A program made the position numbers and the translations under genes. From positions 186,001-250,000 of the forward strand of contig JALJCO010003910.1 in assembly GCA_023101725.1 (NCBI GenBank): a stretch of 64,000 nt of DNA. Reading direction: 5' to 3'. This DNA is from Atherinomorus stipes (Eukaryota; Chordata; Actinopteri; Atheriniformes; Atherinidae). Positions within the stretch are counted from its first letter, which is position 1, and each line of letters begins with the position of its first letter. Below are positions 37,923 through 48,849 of this stretch, one piece after another. The notes under the pieces are model-generated. The model saw only the letters and a program-made list of their open reading frames with translations, was not told where the DNA came from and did not search any database.

Positions 37923-40900
37923 CTGAGGAGAGGGGAAACTGATGAGAACATCACAAAAAGCTGCAGCCTTTTTTCAAAAACACACAGGCAGACAGCGATA
38001 CCTTGATGTAGCTCTGCGCCACTGATGGCTCCTGAGCGGTCTCTGTCATATTGCTGAAACAACCCTCTCCACTGCTGCATGTAGTCCCACAGTGCCGAGA
38101 AGCCAAACAAGTCTATCCGACCTGATCTCGTCTTGTCAAACATGTCTGACGAGAAATAACAAACACTTAGATAAACAAGGATCAAAGCGTTACCTCAGTT
38201 TCTGTTCTACTTTCCTTTAGAACAAAGCACAAATGTTCCGGCTTGTTTCCACCAAGGCCCTCGTCCATCATCACAAAACTTCTCCTTGTAGCAGTAGTCC
38301 ACAGAGGTCACACATTTCCCATTATGGTAATAAAAACATTAGTCACTGCTGAGCAAATGCAGCTGGAATGCAAGTAAAGTCACACAACAAGCAAGGATGC
38401 AGACAAACATGATTAGATTTTTTTTTACTTTTCCTAAATTCACCGTTTAGCAGTAGAAAAGTTTTTGTTTTTGTAGTTTGTAAGCCTTAAGGGAGCTACT
38501 CGCACTCAGCTTCCCTTTTTATTTTCTGCCACTCTTTCATCCAATCGTTTTTTTTCCCCAGGTAACTTCTCTTAATTTCCCCCTCCCTCTCGCTGTAGCT
38601 ATGTAGGTCACTGATAGCATTTCACAAGTTAAAACTTGTTTCGATCCATCTCAAAAAAACTCCAAATACATGATAAACTTAAAAATAAACAAACAATAAT
38701 CAACACAGTTGTGTCTCTGCTCAGCTGCAGACTTACTGATCATCATGAGGCAAGTCTCATCATTAAAACTGGACCAGTTTGAGTTGACTAGCGCCTGTTT
38801 CAGCTCCTTTAGGTTGATGAAGCCGCTGTGGTCCGTGTCAACCGTCTGGAACCACTGGTACGCTTCTGGGTTAACGCCTGGAGGAATGTTACCTAGAGAA
38901 AGGAAAACATGCATGATGGTAGGATGGATGAGGAAGATGAGACAATCAAATTTACTGGCAATGAAATGACTTATTCATGTGTTTTTGTTGCCTTTTTCCT
39001 TTAATCTTTATAAGTTTTTTTCTTAAACCACATATTTAACACTCCTTGGCTTTGATAAGTAGCACACATGCATGGAGGAAAAGTCAAAGATTATTCAAAC
39101 CTTCCAATTAAATAAGGAAAAAAAAAAATCTGTCAGTGAAACAAGGTGAAATTGACAAAAGTGATCATAAATAAAAATTCTATGATAATCGTGACATTGA
39201 GTTTGAATTTTGGTTCAAAAGAAATGTTCAAAACACACACACAAAAAATAAAACAAGTAAACAAGCATGATGGGGCTCTGAAGCTAAAATGTGAATTTCC
39301 CTCCTGGGATAGATAAAGTATTTTTCATTTCATTTAATTTTCATTTCATAGAGCAGGGTGCTCTATATGGTCTGGGACAGTATTTTATTTATCTTTTTTA
39401 AATAAACATTTTCAACCACAATTCAAAAGCAATATTTTTTTTCACTGAATTATATTTTTGTAAATTTTTATTTATTATTAGTTTCTTATTATCTGAATAA
39501 ATATTGTGAATTAAGCCTTTTCTTCAATGGAAGGGTATGAGTAATTTTGAGAACGACTGTAGTGTGAATGCAAGAGGCCGGCCATGGTGGAAAAGAAAAT
39601 GAGTCAAAGAAAGTGTGGTGTGAGAGGAAGGGAGGAGTAGAAAGATGGCTGATTGTCAGAAAAATGAATGGGGAGAGAAGGACAGGTGACACTTCAGGCC
39701 AGACCCTGATGGATTCTGTCCCTGTGGGGAGTGATGGTCACATACACTATCAGGTTCTGACTCGGGCAAAGTTGCTGCTGGAAACAGCGCAACCGTGCGC
39801 ACACACACATCCACGCAACACGCTGTCGGCCCATCTGTCTCTTACTCTGTTTAGCCCTCACTCAGTATTACCGGAGTCATCACTCCAGCCGTGCAGTCCT
39901 GCTGAGGGGCACAAACTGAGCCCTGTCTCTACATGACTGCCTGGGAACGCAAGTCGTTTTATATCCATCATCCTACCAGAAAGCGAGGGAGGAAGACAAT
40001 GAATGAAGAAGGAGAATGAGAGACAAAATGTGATCTTATTGTGTACTGAATGCGCCTGTTTAACATCCATTGACCCGTTAATGCCCAGAAAGCTCCTGCT
40101 TCTGTCAGTCCTTACCTGGAGGAGCGTATTGCCCATTAGGACCTCCATGATGATGACCTCCATAACCTCCATAAGGCCCACCAGCAGATCCAGGCATGTA
40201 CTGACCACCATGACCTGGGGCTCCATAACCACCATAGGGACCCGTGGCACCTCCATATGGAGCTGAAGGGGGAGCCCCATGGGGGCCACCCATACCTCCA
40301 CCATACGGAGCCCTTGGTGGTAGGTTTCCTCCTCCTGGATAGCCCTGAAGTGACATACAAGGAAAACAGGTACTGAAACTGTGATCAATTCATTATAATA
40401 GTTTTGGATTTTTAATTAGCTTCAGTTTTTATTTAGTTTTGACTTTTTGTTTTTCAGTTCAGTTAGTTTTAGTTAGTTATTTGAGATTGTTTGTTAGTTT
40501 TTATTTGTTGGAAAATCCTTGGTTTTATATTTTTTCCATAAACCATATGCATTTGTCTGGTGTGACATTCAAATCAGAAAGTCACTCAGAGTAAAACCAG
40601 AAGAGCAAAGTAAATAGATTAAATAGAAATATATTTCACATCAACCCAAAAGGCTGATGTATCAAACAAATTTACAAACACTAAAACTAAGGATGTTTTT
40701 GTAATAATTTTAGTTAGTTTTGTAAAGACACAACACAGTTCCAGTTAGTTATCGGTTTTTAAAAAACTGCAATTCTTATTTTTATTTCAGTTAACGAAAA
40801 TGTTTTTTCAATTTTAGTTTTTTCTAGGGATGCACAATATTGGAGTTTTGGCCGATATCCGATAGCCGATATTTCAAAACTCATGTGGCCGATAACCAAT

Positions 40901-43747
40901 ATCAATATTAGAGCTGAAAAAATAAGCAGTCATCTTTTTTACTTACAAAACCTCGCAAGATTTCATTGTTCTGCTACAAAATCGCAAGATATTTTGTGAA
41001 TTCTTGCGAGATTTTGTAACAGAATGATGAAATATTGCGATTCATTAGTAAAATAGATCAATTCTGCATTTTTAAATGTCAACATATCAGCATATGAAGA
41101 TATTGCAAAATTTTTGTGAATTCTCCCGAGATTTTGGAACAGAATGATGAAATATCACAAGATTTCGTTCGTAAAATAGATCTATACCATGTTTTTAAAT
41201 GTCAATATAAAATCAGTATATGAAGATATCACAACATTTTCGTGAATTCTAGCAAGATTTCAAAACAGAACGATGAAATATCACGAGATTTCATTCGTAA
41301 AATAGATGGATACCATGTTTTTTAAATGTCAATATGATATCAGCATATGAAAATATTGCAATATTTCAATGTATCAATATATTTTCCCACTTCTAGTCTT
41401 TAGAAGTTTAAAGTCTGTAGAAAAGAAGTTTTTGAAGAAGATTTTTATTTTTCTTTAGACTTTAGAAACAGCAGGGTGATCGGTTTAATATCGGTGGGGT
41501 GGCCGATGTCCGATACTCAACTTTAAGGCCGATATAGGCCGATACCAATAGGGGGCTGATTATATTGTGCATCCCTAGTTTTGTCGTTACTTTTAGTTAA
41601 CTATAATGACCTTGCACGTGTTCACATTGACATGCATTAGATTATGAGTCCTGCACATACACAAGCTATGTAAATTTTATACATGAATATTAAGGCTGGA
41701 AAAAAATATCAATACACTGAAATATTGTAACATTTTCCAATGTAGATTTCATACTGATATTTAAAAACGCAATACTGATCTACTGTAGCTTACCAATGAA
41801 ATCTCGTGAGATTTCACGAAAACCCGCTAGATTTCTCAACGGAACTACAAAATCTCGCGAGATTTCATTAGTAAAATAGATAGATACTGCGTTTTTAAAT
41901 ATCGATATGATATCAGCAGATGAAAATATCGCAATATTTCAGTGTATCGATATTTTTCCCCCGGCCCTAATGAGTATTAATCAAAAGTAACAAAATGGGC
42001 AATTAAATCTAAAGCTTAACAGAACTTAGACATTATTTCAGGATTTCCACTCAGGAAAGTCATCTGACATGTGAGCGCTTCTCCGTAACAGAATGTCGCC
42101 ATGCTGGTTTGCAACATAAACAGCTAAACTAAAATGCAACTCAAATGCATTCACTAATGATAACAGAACCACTCCAGAGGCGTGCAGTGTTTCTCTGATG
42201 AAGGCATCAATGTCTGAGTTTGAATGTTGTCTTTACAAACAGAAACTTTTCTTGCAGAACAACTTAAAGTTGACAGATTTTATGAACTGCAGAGGAGATT
42301 AAACGAGGAATGACTGACAGAAAAGGCAGACACAAAATGCTGGGAATACTCAATGAACTGGTGCTGCAAGCCCCACCCTGAGGGTCCCTGCTGACCTCAA
42401 ATAAAGGATGACCTCCCTACTAAGAAGTCATTGTTTTTAGCCTCCACTTCTTATACTTACAATTGAATTAATGACTACAAAACCCATGTGGTGGAGTACT
42501 TTGATTAAAAATATAACAAATTTACATAAATGTTCAATCCTTTATGATTCCCACAGCTGAGCTTCAGTCCGTCCTGCTCCTTTCTACATTCGTTGACCTG
42601 CTTTCACAACTTAACTGCTGTCCTAGTTGGGAAGGAACACACCTGCTTGTACAAGGTCTGACAGATGATGGCCTATGTCAGGCTAAAAACCAAGCTCCGA
42701 GTCTGAGAGACCGATCAATACACCTGTGAGACAGGATTTGTCCAAGCCACAGATCTAAGGAAGGATAAAACTAAATTTATAGAGCAGGTTTCATCCTTCT
42801 AAGGTGGAAGAAGTCAGAAACTCCCCAGAGTTTTCCTGATCAGATGAAACTATATAATCACAATTCCCAATCATATGGAATAACTGGGTTGTGACCATGA
42901 CTTCATTAATGCAACAGTAAGGTGGCAATGACAGCATCATGTGGAGAGGGTTGGAAATCTAGTCAGGAAAGATGTTGGAGAAAATACTAAATAATTCTGA
43001 GAAAGCAAATCTTTAAACCAGGGAGACAACAATCCAAAAAAGCCACAAAATGAAAGCGGGAATGGCTTAAAGGAATCTCTGGGCGTCTTGTAGTCACACC
43101 CAGAGGACTGGACCTGGACCCTGTAAGATACTGGCAGAAAGTCCGGAACTTGTAATGCAACTCCGAGAAAACTTTAAATGAGAAGAGTGCCATGAAAGAT
43201 CATTCACAGGAAGTCTAAGCTTTCACTGATGAAGGTGATTTTAACTAATTATGGAGCCTGAATTCTTTAGTCGTTTGACAAAACACATGAACCACTGATT
43301 TGTGATTTGTTTCTTTGAAGATTCGAGTTAAGATGAAGTGGATACTTTAGCTTAACCGAGTAAATGATCTGATTAGCCAACTTTCAAACGATAAAAGAAA
43401 CCATACTGAAACTGTGCTTACTTTGACTATCAGTTAAAACTTGGAGAAGTGTAAAAATTTCAGACTGTCGAACAGAAACTCAAGTAATGTTAGCGTGATG
43501 CGAGTTTCATTTAGACATTTTACCAGTAACATAACAGCTATTGTCGAAACACCCTGCTAACATTCTTAGCGAGTAAATGAATGGCTAATGTCTCTCGCCT
43601 TTCCCTAACATTAACGAGTTACGTCGACCCCAACCAATACAACTAACCATACCTTACACTAACTGCATATAATTAAAACAAGCTAATAAAACTGCCACAG
43701 GCGAAACATAAAATTATATTTTTTACCTGGCCGTAATGGAAACTCAT
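37693..43747 (-). CDS. pef1: Peflin, penta-EF-hand protein (whole gene, five coding exons)
   Basis: Calcium-binding adaptor that, in known vertebrates, pairs with PDCD6/ALG-2 and works in ER export and as a CUL3 co-adaptor. The exons 43747-43727, 40344-40116, 38892-38737, 38145-38002 and 37922-37693 join in frame to 780 nt, 259 residues. Introns are 3382, 1223, 591 and 79 bp, all GT-AG. Residues 1-90 are Gly/Pro/Tyr-rich with PYGG repeats. EF-hand loops are visible at D102-E113 ([12 protein letters not shown]), D139-G150 and D169-E180 ([12 protein letters not shown]); the last two hands are degenerate, as in the family, and the C-terminus pairs through the fifth. Human PEF1 is 284 residues, so the N-terminal repeat region is shorter here. 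Confidence 0.96.
38002..38145 (-). CDS. pef1: PEF1 coding exon 4 (EF-hands 2 and 3)
   Basis: 144 nt between the acceptor ctcgtcag and the donor CATCAAG then gtatcg, a weaker donor. It encodes [12 protein letters not shown] and the DRDRSG loop. Confidence 0.93.
38737..38892 (-). CDS. pef1: PEF1 coding exon 3 (EF-hand 1)
   Basis: 156 nt between the acceptor ctttctctag and the donor ATCA then gtaagt. It carries EF-hand 1 and the conserved [18 protein letters not shown] stretch. Confidence 0.94.
39080..39560 (-). mobile_element. MITE of the CGTCCTCAAAATTATTCA family, copy 2 (inverted), in PEF1 intron 2
   Basis: The right end ttttgagaacgactg is followed by ta, and the inside (caagcatgatgggg) reads opposite to the other copies. 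A short LINE-like stretch (aatttccctcctgggat) at about 39293 interrupts it. Confidence 0.65.
40116..40344 (-). CDS. pef1: PEF1 coding exon 2 (Gly/Pro-rich region)
   Basis: Begins after the acceptor cacttcag and runs to the donor CCTCCAG then gtaagg; 229 nt, ending in phase 1. It encodes the whole low-complexity Gly/Pro/Tyr domain, residues 8-83 plus the first base of codon 84. Confidence 0.93.
40825..41577 (+). mobile_element. hAT-like element, GGGATG-end family, copy 3, in PEF1 intron 1
   Basis: 753 bp with ends TAGGGATGCACAATATT and ATATTGTGCATCCCTA. Flanking octamers GTTTTTTC (40817-40824) and GTTTTGTC (41578-41585) agree at 7 of 8, a target duplication of hAT type. It is inverted relative to copy 2 and carries an internal tandem array at about 40985-41365. 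Confidence 0.85.
41691..41969. mobile_element. Foldback MITE, 279 bp, with TCTCGCGAGA motifs, in PEF1 intron 1
   Basis: Ends taaggctggaaaaaaatatc and, reversed, ttagggccgggggaaaaat. Flanks ATGAATAT and ATGAGTAT agree at 7 of 8. The inside is largely self-complementary (atatcnatacactgaaatat at both ends). A perfect TCTCGCGAGA lies at 41853-41862. Confidence 0.85.
43727..43747 (-). CDS. pef1: PEF1 coding exon 1
   Basis: Seven codons, MSFHYGQ, from the ATG at 43747-43745 to the donor GCCAG then gtaaaa. The intron is phase 0. Confidence 0.9.
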
Positions 43748-43900
43748 GTTACGCTTAACAGACTTCACTTCCTTCAACAAGATATCCCATCCCGACAACA
43801 GTGCCGGCCTGTGCAGGGCGGCTATTGGACAACGTGACTGTCCATCAAAGCTGCATCCGCCATATCAGCACCTGATTGGACAGTGGAGTAGCAAATTATG
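43745..43900 (-). promoter_or_regulatory. PEF1 proximal promoter with two CCAAT boxes
   Basis: On the minus strand, CCAAT boxes lie at 43828-43824 and 43879-43875 (the second as TCCAATCAG, a good NF-Y site), about 77 and 128 bases upstream of the ATG. The region is CpG-containing and lacks a TATA box, which fits a broadly expressed gene. Confidence 0.5.
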
Positions 43901-44266
43901 ACGACAGAGCAGCTCGAACACAATGATCGTGTCCATCCCTCTCGTGAATGTGCAAGTGTTACTTAAGTTTAATTTTTTTTACTGATAAGAAGACACCTAT
44001 GTCGGTCATTTATAAAACTGTTCAAAATAAAACAGAATAAAATAAAGATTTGTAATAGTTTATTTAGCATTTTTATGATACAAGGAAAGACAAACACTGA
44101 TATCGTGGGGAAACAACTTTATACAGGCTGAAATAATAAATACAGAATGTAGAGTGAAACATATCCTAAGTGCTACTTAATTCTCGTTCAAAAGATTCAC
44201 ACATTTTTATGAGTAAAACTAATTTGTGTCCCTTTATTTTTTTTTTTTTTTCCAGTGGTGACATTA

Positions 44267-44783
44267 CAGTCGTCCTCAAAATTATTCATACCCTCGAATC
44301 AAAGAAAATGCCAAATTCATAATAGCAATTCAAATAACAAGAAACTAAAGAAAAGAAAAAGAAAAAGAAATTTACAAAATTATAATTTACTGAAATAAAA
44401 TAATGCTTTTCAATTGTAGTTGAAAATGATGATTAAAAACAAACAAACAAAACTGTCTCAAACGCATTAGAGCACCTTTCCCATGAACAGTGGGAACAAC
44501 AGGTGCAGAAGTCTTTTTGAACATTAGGGGAAAAAACCTGATTGCAGTGATTGCCTCAAGGTGTTGCTCAACAAAATTTTAGGAGCCCCACCAAGCTTGT
44601 TTACTTGTTTTATTTTTTGTGCATTTGTTTGTAATATTTCTGTTAAACCACAATTTAAAATCAATGTGATTATTTTCATAAAATCTTTATTTATTGTTTC
44701 TTTTGTCAATTTCAACTTATTTCACTGACAGCTGATTTTTTTCTTCTTTAATTGGAGGGTATGAATATTTTTGAGGACAAAAG
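44267..44783 (+). mobile_element. MITE of the CGTCCTCAAAATTATTCA family, copy 3
   Basis: Begins cagtcgtcctcaaaattattc after ta and ends ttttgaggacaaaag before ta. Direct orientation with the copy at 47637; the two bracket the GJB3-like gene. Confidence 0.85.
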
Positions 44784-45342
44784 TACACACATACCTTCAC
44801 AATAAAGTTCAAATTAGACTATGTAGCAAAGTAACATGTAAATGAAACAAATAAAAATGTTTCCTATGATAAATCCCCTGAAGATACTCATATTGCATCT
44901 TAAAGGAGATACTGTGATCTTGCTTTATCCATGAGTAGGCAGTGCATGATGTGTTCAGTTAAATGGGCCTGTTGCCTGTTTTCTTCTTTTTCTTCAATCA
45001 CCTTCATTCTAAAATTTACACCTACAGTTAAACTGTAATAGCTTAAGTTTGATAGGAAAAAAATCCATGAACAAAGTCTCATATGTCAACACAAATGACA
45101 AAATAACCCACCAAATACTCAAGCCCCATCCTTTTCTCTGCAAGCCTCATGCATAAATTGGAATGCATAAATTGTGCGCCTTACAGGATGTCACTTAACA
45201 TAATATCTACAAGTCCGTGTATAAAAAAATCCCTGGTTTGATGGGTGTCTGAAGCATTGAGCCGCTGTTCTCCATGGAGTCTGATGGTTGCATTTTGAGA
45301 GCTTAGCTCAGTTTTTCCACACAGCCCCTCCCGTACTGTTCA

Positions 45343-45771
45343 TTACTTCATCCCAGATGGCCCCTCCTCAGTCTTGGTGTTATTGAGGTTCTGGGTAGAG
45401 GCAGTGGGGTCGATTCTGATGGAGGTTTTGGACCTGAAATCGGACCTCGGCTTTTGTAGCGGCGCCATCTCGTGAGTCTCTGCAAACATCCTTCTGTCTG
45501 CATCAATCTTCCTCCTAATGAGTTTCTTAATCTGCTTACATATGAGGTAAATCATCTCACAGATGCACATGAAGATGCACACAGCAGAAGAGATCACCAT
45601 GAACAGGGTGAAAATCCTTTTCTCTGTGGGCCGGGATATGTAGCAGTCCACCGTGTTGGGGCAAGGCTCCAGGGAACACTTTGACAAGCGAGGCAAGTCA
45701 TAACCTTCATAGATGTGGTACAGGATGTAAAGGAAGGCAGCATCAAAGCCTGCTTTGAAGATCAAACTCAC
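45343..45771 (-). CDS. gjb3-like: GJB3-like connexin coding exon 2
   Basis: 143 codons including the stop: third and fourth membrane segments, second extracellular loop and C-tail. Its first codon is GTG (Val131), an internal codon that should not be read as a start. Confidence 0.93.
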   Translation of the reverse strand: MSLIFKAGFDAAFLYILYHIYEGYDLPRLSKCSLEPCPNTVDCYISRPTEKRIFTLFMVISSAVCIFMCICEMIYLICKQIKKLIRRKIDADRRMFAETHEMAPLQKPRSDFRSKTSIRIDPTASTQNLNNTKTEEGPSGMK

Positions 45772-46419
45772 CTATAAGAAAGATGAATGTGAGTTAAATG
45801 GGGAGAAAAGCAGGCAGTATTTCAGTTACAACTGATCCTGTTTGATGATTTGAGGAATGCTGAATTTTAGAAGATGATAAACTTAATATCAGATAAGTTC
45901 AGATTTCATACACCATTACCGCAGTTTGGGGGAATAAGGAAACTTATCTGTCATCTTTTGCAGGGGCTTGTGCAATTTTTAACATCAGACCACAGCAAAG
46001 ACAAACACTTTCAAATCCTTTGTTCTTACCAGGTACGTCCACCACAGCCCTCCCCGTTTCTTCCCAGGGTTCGCATACAGATGGGCGCCCTTGTGGGAGG
46101 CGGTGTATTTCAAGTCCTTCATCTCTCTATACTTTACATGACCAACAACCATCAGTGACGGGCATGTGACGAAGATGAGCTGCAGGGCCCACAGGCGGAT
46201 GTGGGAGATGGGGAAGATGTGGTCGTAGCACACGTTGTTGCAGCCCGGCTGGGCGGTGTTGCAGACAAAGTCTTTGCTTTCATCACCCCACACCCGCTGG
46301 GCCGCAACCACGAACACCATCACCCGGAAGACAAAGACCATTGAGAGCCACACCCGACCAAACACGGTGGAGTATTTGTTGACTCCACTGAGGAGCGACT
46401 CCAGAGCAGACCAGTTCAT
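45343..46419 (-). CDS. gjb3-like: Beta-type connexin, GJB3/Cx31-like, split by an intron (whole gene)
   Basis: Gap-junction subunit of 272 residues (human GJB3 is 270). Exons 46419-46030 and 45771-45343 join in phase 0 across a 258-bp GT-AG intron (donor ACCTG then gtaagaac; acceptor ttcttatag). Extracellular loop cysteines are C53, C60, C64 and C162, C167, C173, with QPGC and SRPTEK motifs; membrane segments lie at about 21-40, 75-95, 128-150 and 183-208. The intron falls at residue 130, inside [14 protein letters not shown] at the start of the third membrane segment, which is continuous in human GJB3. The short C-tail has a TASTQNLNN segment resembling the GJB3 tail. In zebrafish the counterpart is probably a Cx35.4-type gene, which I recall but cannot confirm. 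Intron retention would give a truncated 144-residue protein. Confidence 0.93.
46030..46419 (-). CDS. gjb3-like: GJB3-like connexin coding exon 1
   Basis: 130 codons: N-terminus, first and second membrane segments, first extracellular loop and cytoplasmic loop. A pyrimidine-rich acceptor (cacctctaag) lies 9 bases before the ATG, so at least one noncoding exon lies upstream. Confidence 0.93.
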
Positions 46420-46859
46420 GACTGCTGCCTTAGAGGTGGAGGAGGGGACAAAACAAGCTGAAGGGGAAGATGGAGCTGGTCACGAGACTCGCTGGAATAC
46501 GGTTTTTGTTCTTCTTAACCTAAGAAATAAAAAAAAAAATAATAATTTGATCAGAATAATCAGCTTAAAACGAGCACTGCACATGGTTATTCAATGCAAA
46601 GTTTACAGACTAGAGAAAATGAAAGCTTGCAGGCTAATTTGCATAGTGTGTTTGTGTGATGTTGGACATTTTTCATAATGCTTTGTTATTTTTGCTCCAA
46701 CATGGTGATTTTTCAATAAGCTATTAACCAAAAACTTGGCATATCTTAGCAAGATCTTCACAGATTCTGAAGTTACCGAAGCACAAAAACGTGGTAAAGC
46801 CACAAAAAGAAGAGAGACAAACCTGACGCCTTATCAGAAATAGCAATAGCTGCCAAGGG

Positions 46860-47230
46860 TGGATGTTACATCCTTAAATAACAAAGAAAAAAATGAAAGA
46901 GCTGAGGTATGCCAAATTACAAAAGAACTGGGCTGAAAATCAGCCATAACTGGTCTATGCACTAATGAATCCTCCCAGGGTTCAAACCTCAACATTACTG
47001 AGGCAGTATGGAATCATCTTGACAGAAAATGGAACAAAAAAAGAGAAAACATCCAAGGAAAAGCTTTGAAATGTCCTTCAAGAAACCCGTAGAAGTATTC
47101 CTGATGACTACATAGAGCAATTACAATACAGTTTTTCTAAGAGTTCAAACTGTCAAAAGTAAAGATGCTCATACCAAATATTGAGTCTCAAGCTCATTAA
47201 AATTGTACAAAATCTGGTTATCTCGCCTTA
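46860..47230 (+). mobile_element. Tc1-like transposase C-terminal remnant
   Basis: Plus-strand text at about 46990-47040 reads LNITEAVWNHLDRKWNKK, the C-terminal motif of a fish Tc1-like transposase. It is followed by more of the usual 3' end with frame breaks. Ends not found. Confidence 0.6.
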
Positions 47231-47636
47231 TGTAGTGTATTTTATTGATGTTTGCATGTTTTCAATACATCTCTGCAACTATGTCCTGTTTATCATGTAA
47301 TAAAAACTAAATGTGGTTTTAGACTGCAGTGCATTGTGCACTGTGTTTGGATGTATGATGACAAATGACGGGAAAACACAGTCAAACAGAAAGCAACAGG
47401 TATGAACAGCATGTTTAAATGTTAACCCTGAAGATGCTCATTTCATTTTAAAATCTTACACACCTTGGAAGCAGAGAGATGGCTGGATAAACCCTACATT
47501 AAAACCTGATGTGTCAGCCAGGACTGCTGGCATTATTAGACAACTACTTCAGAAAACATCCTAAAAATGTCCAGGCTGATGTCAGTGTGGGATCATTTGT
47601 ATGTATCCATAAACTGCAGCCTTTGTCCTGCACTTA

Positions 47637-48163
47637 CAGTCGTCCTCAAAATTATTCATACCCTCCAATTAAAGAAAAGGCTAAATTGACAATAGTAATT
47701 CAAATAAAAAGAAGCCTAAGAAACTAATAATAAATAAGATTTTACAAAATTATGATTAAGTGAAATAAAATATTGCTTTGAATTATGGCTGGAAACAATT
47801 ATTAAGAAAAATAAACAAACAAAACTGTCCCAGACACATTAGAATGATAAACAGAGGACCAACACACCTGTCAACAGGTATAGAAGTTTTTTTTTAACAT
47901 TAGAGAAAACACCTGATTGCAGTGATTGCCTCAAAATGTTGCTCAACAAAATTTTAGCTTCGAAGCCCCACCATGCTTGTTTATTTATCTCATTTTTTTG
48001 TTTGTTTTTAATATTTCTGTCAAACCACAATTCAAAATCAATGTCATGATTTTCAAAGAATTTTTTTATTTATTATTACTTTTGTCAATTTCACCTTGTT
48101 TCACCTCAGCAGATTTTTTTTCCTTCTTTAATTGGAGGGTATAAATAATTTTGAGAACGACTG
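47637..48163 (+). mobile_element. MITE of the CGTCCTCAAAATTATTCA family, copy 4
   Basis: The cleanest copy: 527 bp, ends cagtcgtcctcaaaattattc and attttgagaacgactg, flanked by TA on both sides, which fits Tc1/mariner target choice. No coding sequence. Confidence 0.88.
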
Positions 48164-48659
48164 TATATGTTTGTTTCTGAACAGTTAATAACCAAGTCTA
48201 AGCTAAAATAATCAATTTCACATAAAAGACTGCGCTATGAGGGTAAAACATGTGGACTGTTCCTTTTAAAGAATTACACATGTGCCCTTTTAATTAGCCC
48301 ATCAGTCATGTACATATGATTATTTATTGTATTCATATAGCAAAATAACAAAAGGATAATTGCTCTTGCGACCCCGTCCCGCTGAAATAGACTAAGCAGT
48401 AAAGAAAATGAACGAATGAAAAACAGGATTCCAGTTCACATTGATGCTTAAGTGCAAAAAAGAGACATAAATAATTGAAAACATTTGAATGCAATATTAA
48501 ACTCTACATTTACAGACCGATGAATTTCAATCTTTCATGTCTTCATTTTCCCATTTATATCAATTATACTTCAAATATTAAAGCCACTGCTACCCTACTA
48601 CGATGTTATTCACCAGCTATGAAGCTGGATGCAGGCGTGAAACATAAGCAGTTACAGAA

Positions 48660-48845
48660 CTGTGGCAAGAAACGCAACGGAGGGCCCCGGCAGGTTTTGA
48701 TCCCCAGACTCCCGGGTTAAAGTCATGCACGCTGACCACTCAGCCAAAGGGACATCCCTGTGGCCAAGTAGCCAGGGCGCATGATCAGTCGGAGGCATAG
48801 TGACAGGACCACACACTGTCACATCACGTTAATCAGTTGCGAAGA
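48660..48845 (-). repeat. tRNA-like dispersed repeat, copy 1
   Basis: On the minus strand TGGCTGAGTGGTC (48746-48734) resembles a pol III A box and GGGGATCAAAACC (48705-48693) a decayed B box. The tRNA-like part and about 90 further bases recur at 58985. Confidence 0.6.
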
Positions 48846-48849
48846 GTCG

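Noticed and set aside
37645..37926. 93-residue plus-strand ORF
   Set aside because: Antisense to PEF1 exon 5; the minus-strand frame has the conserved protein.
39858..40388. 176-residue minus-strand ORF across PEF1 exon 2
   Set aside because: Wrong frame across the Gly/Pro-rich exon and running into introns; the correct frame joins in phase with the neighbouring exons.
42540..43200. Possible transposase remnant in PEF1 intron 1
   Set aside because: Some words resemble Tc1-type elements, but no ends or clear protein motif could be fixed.
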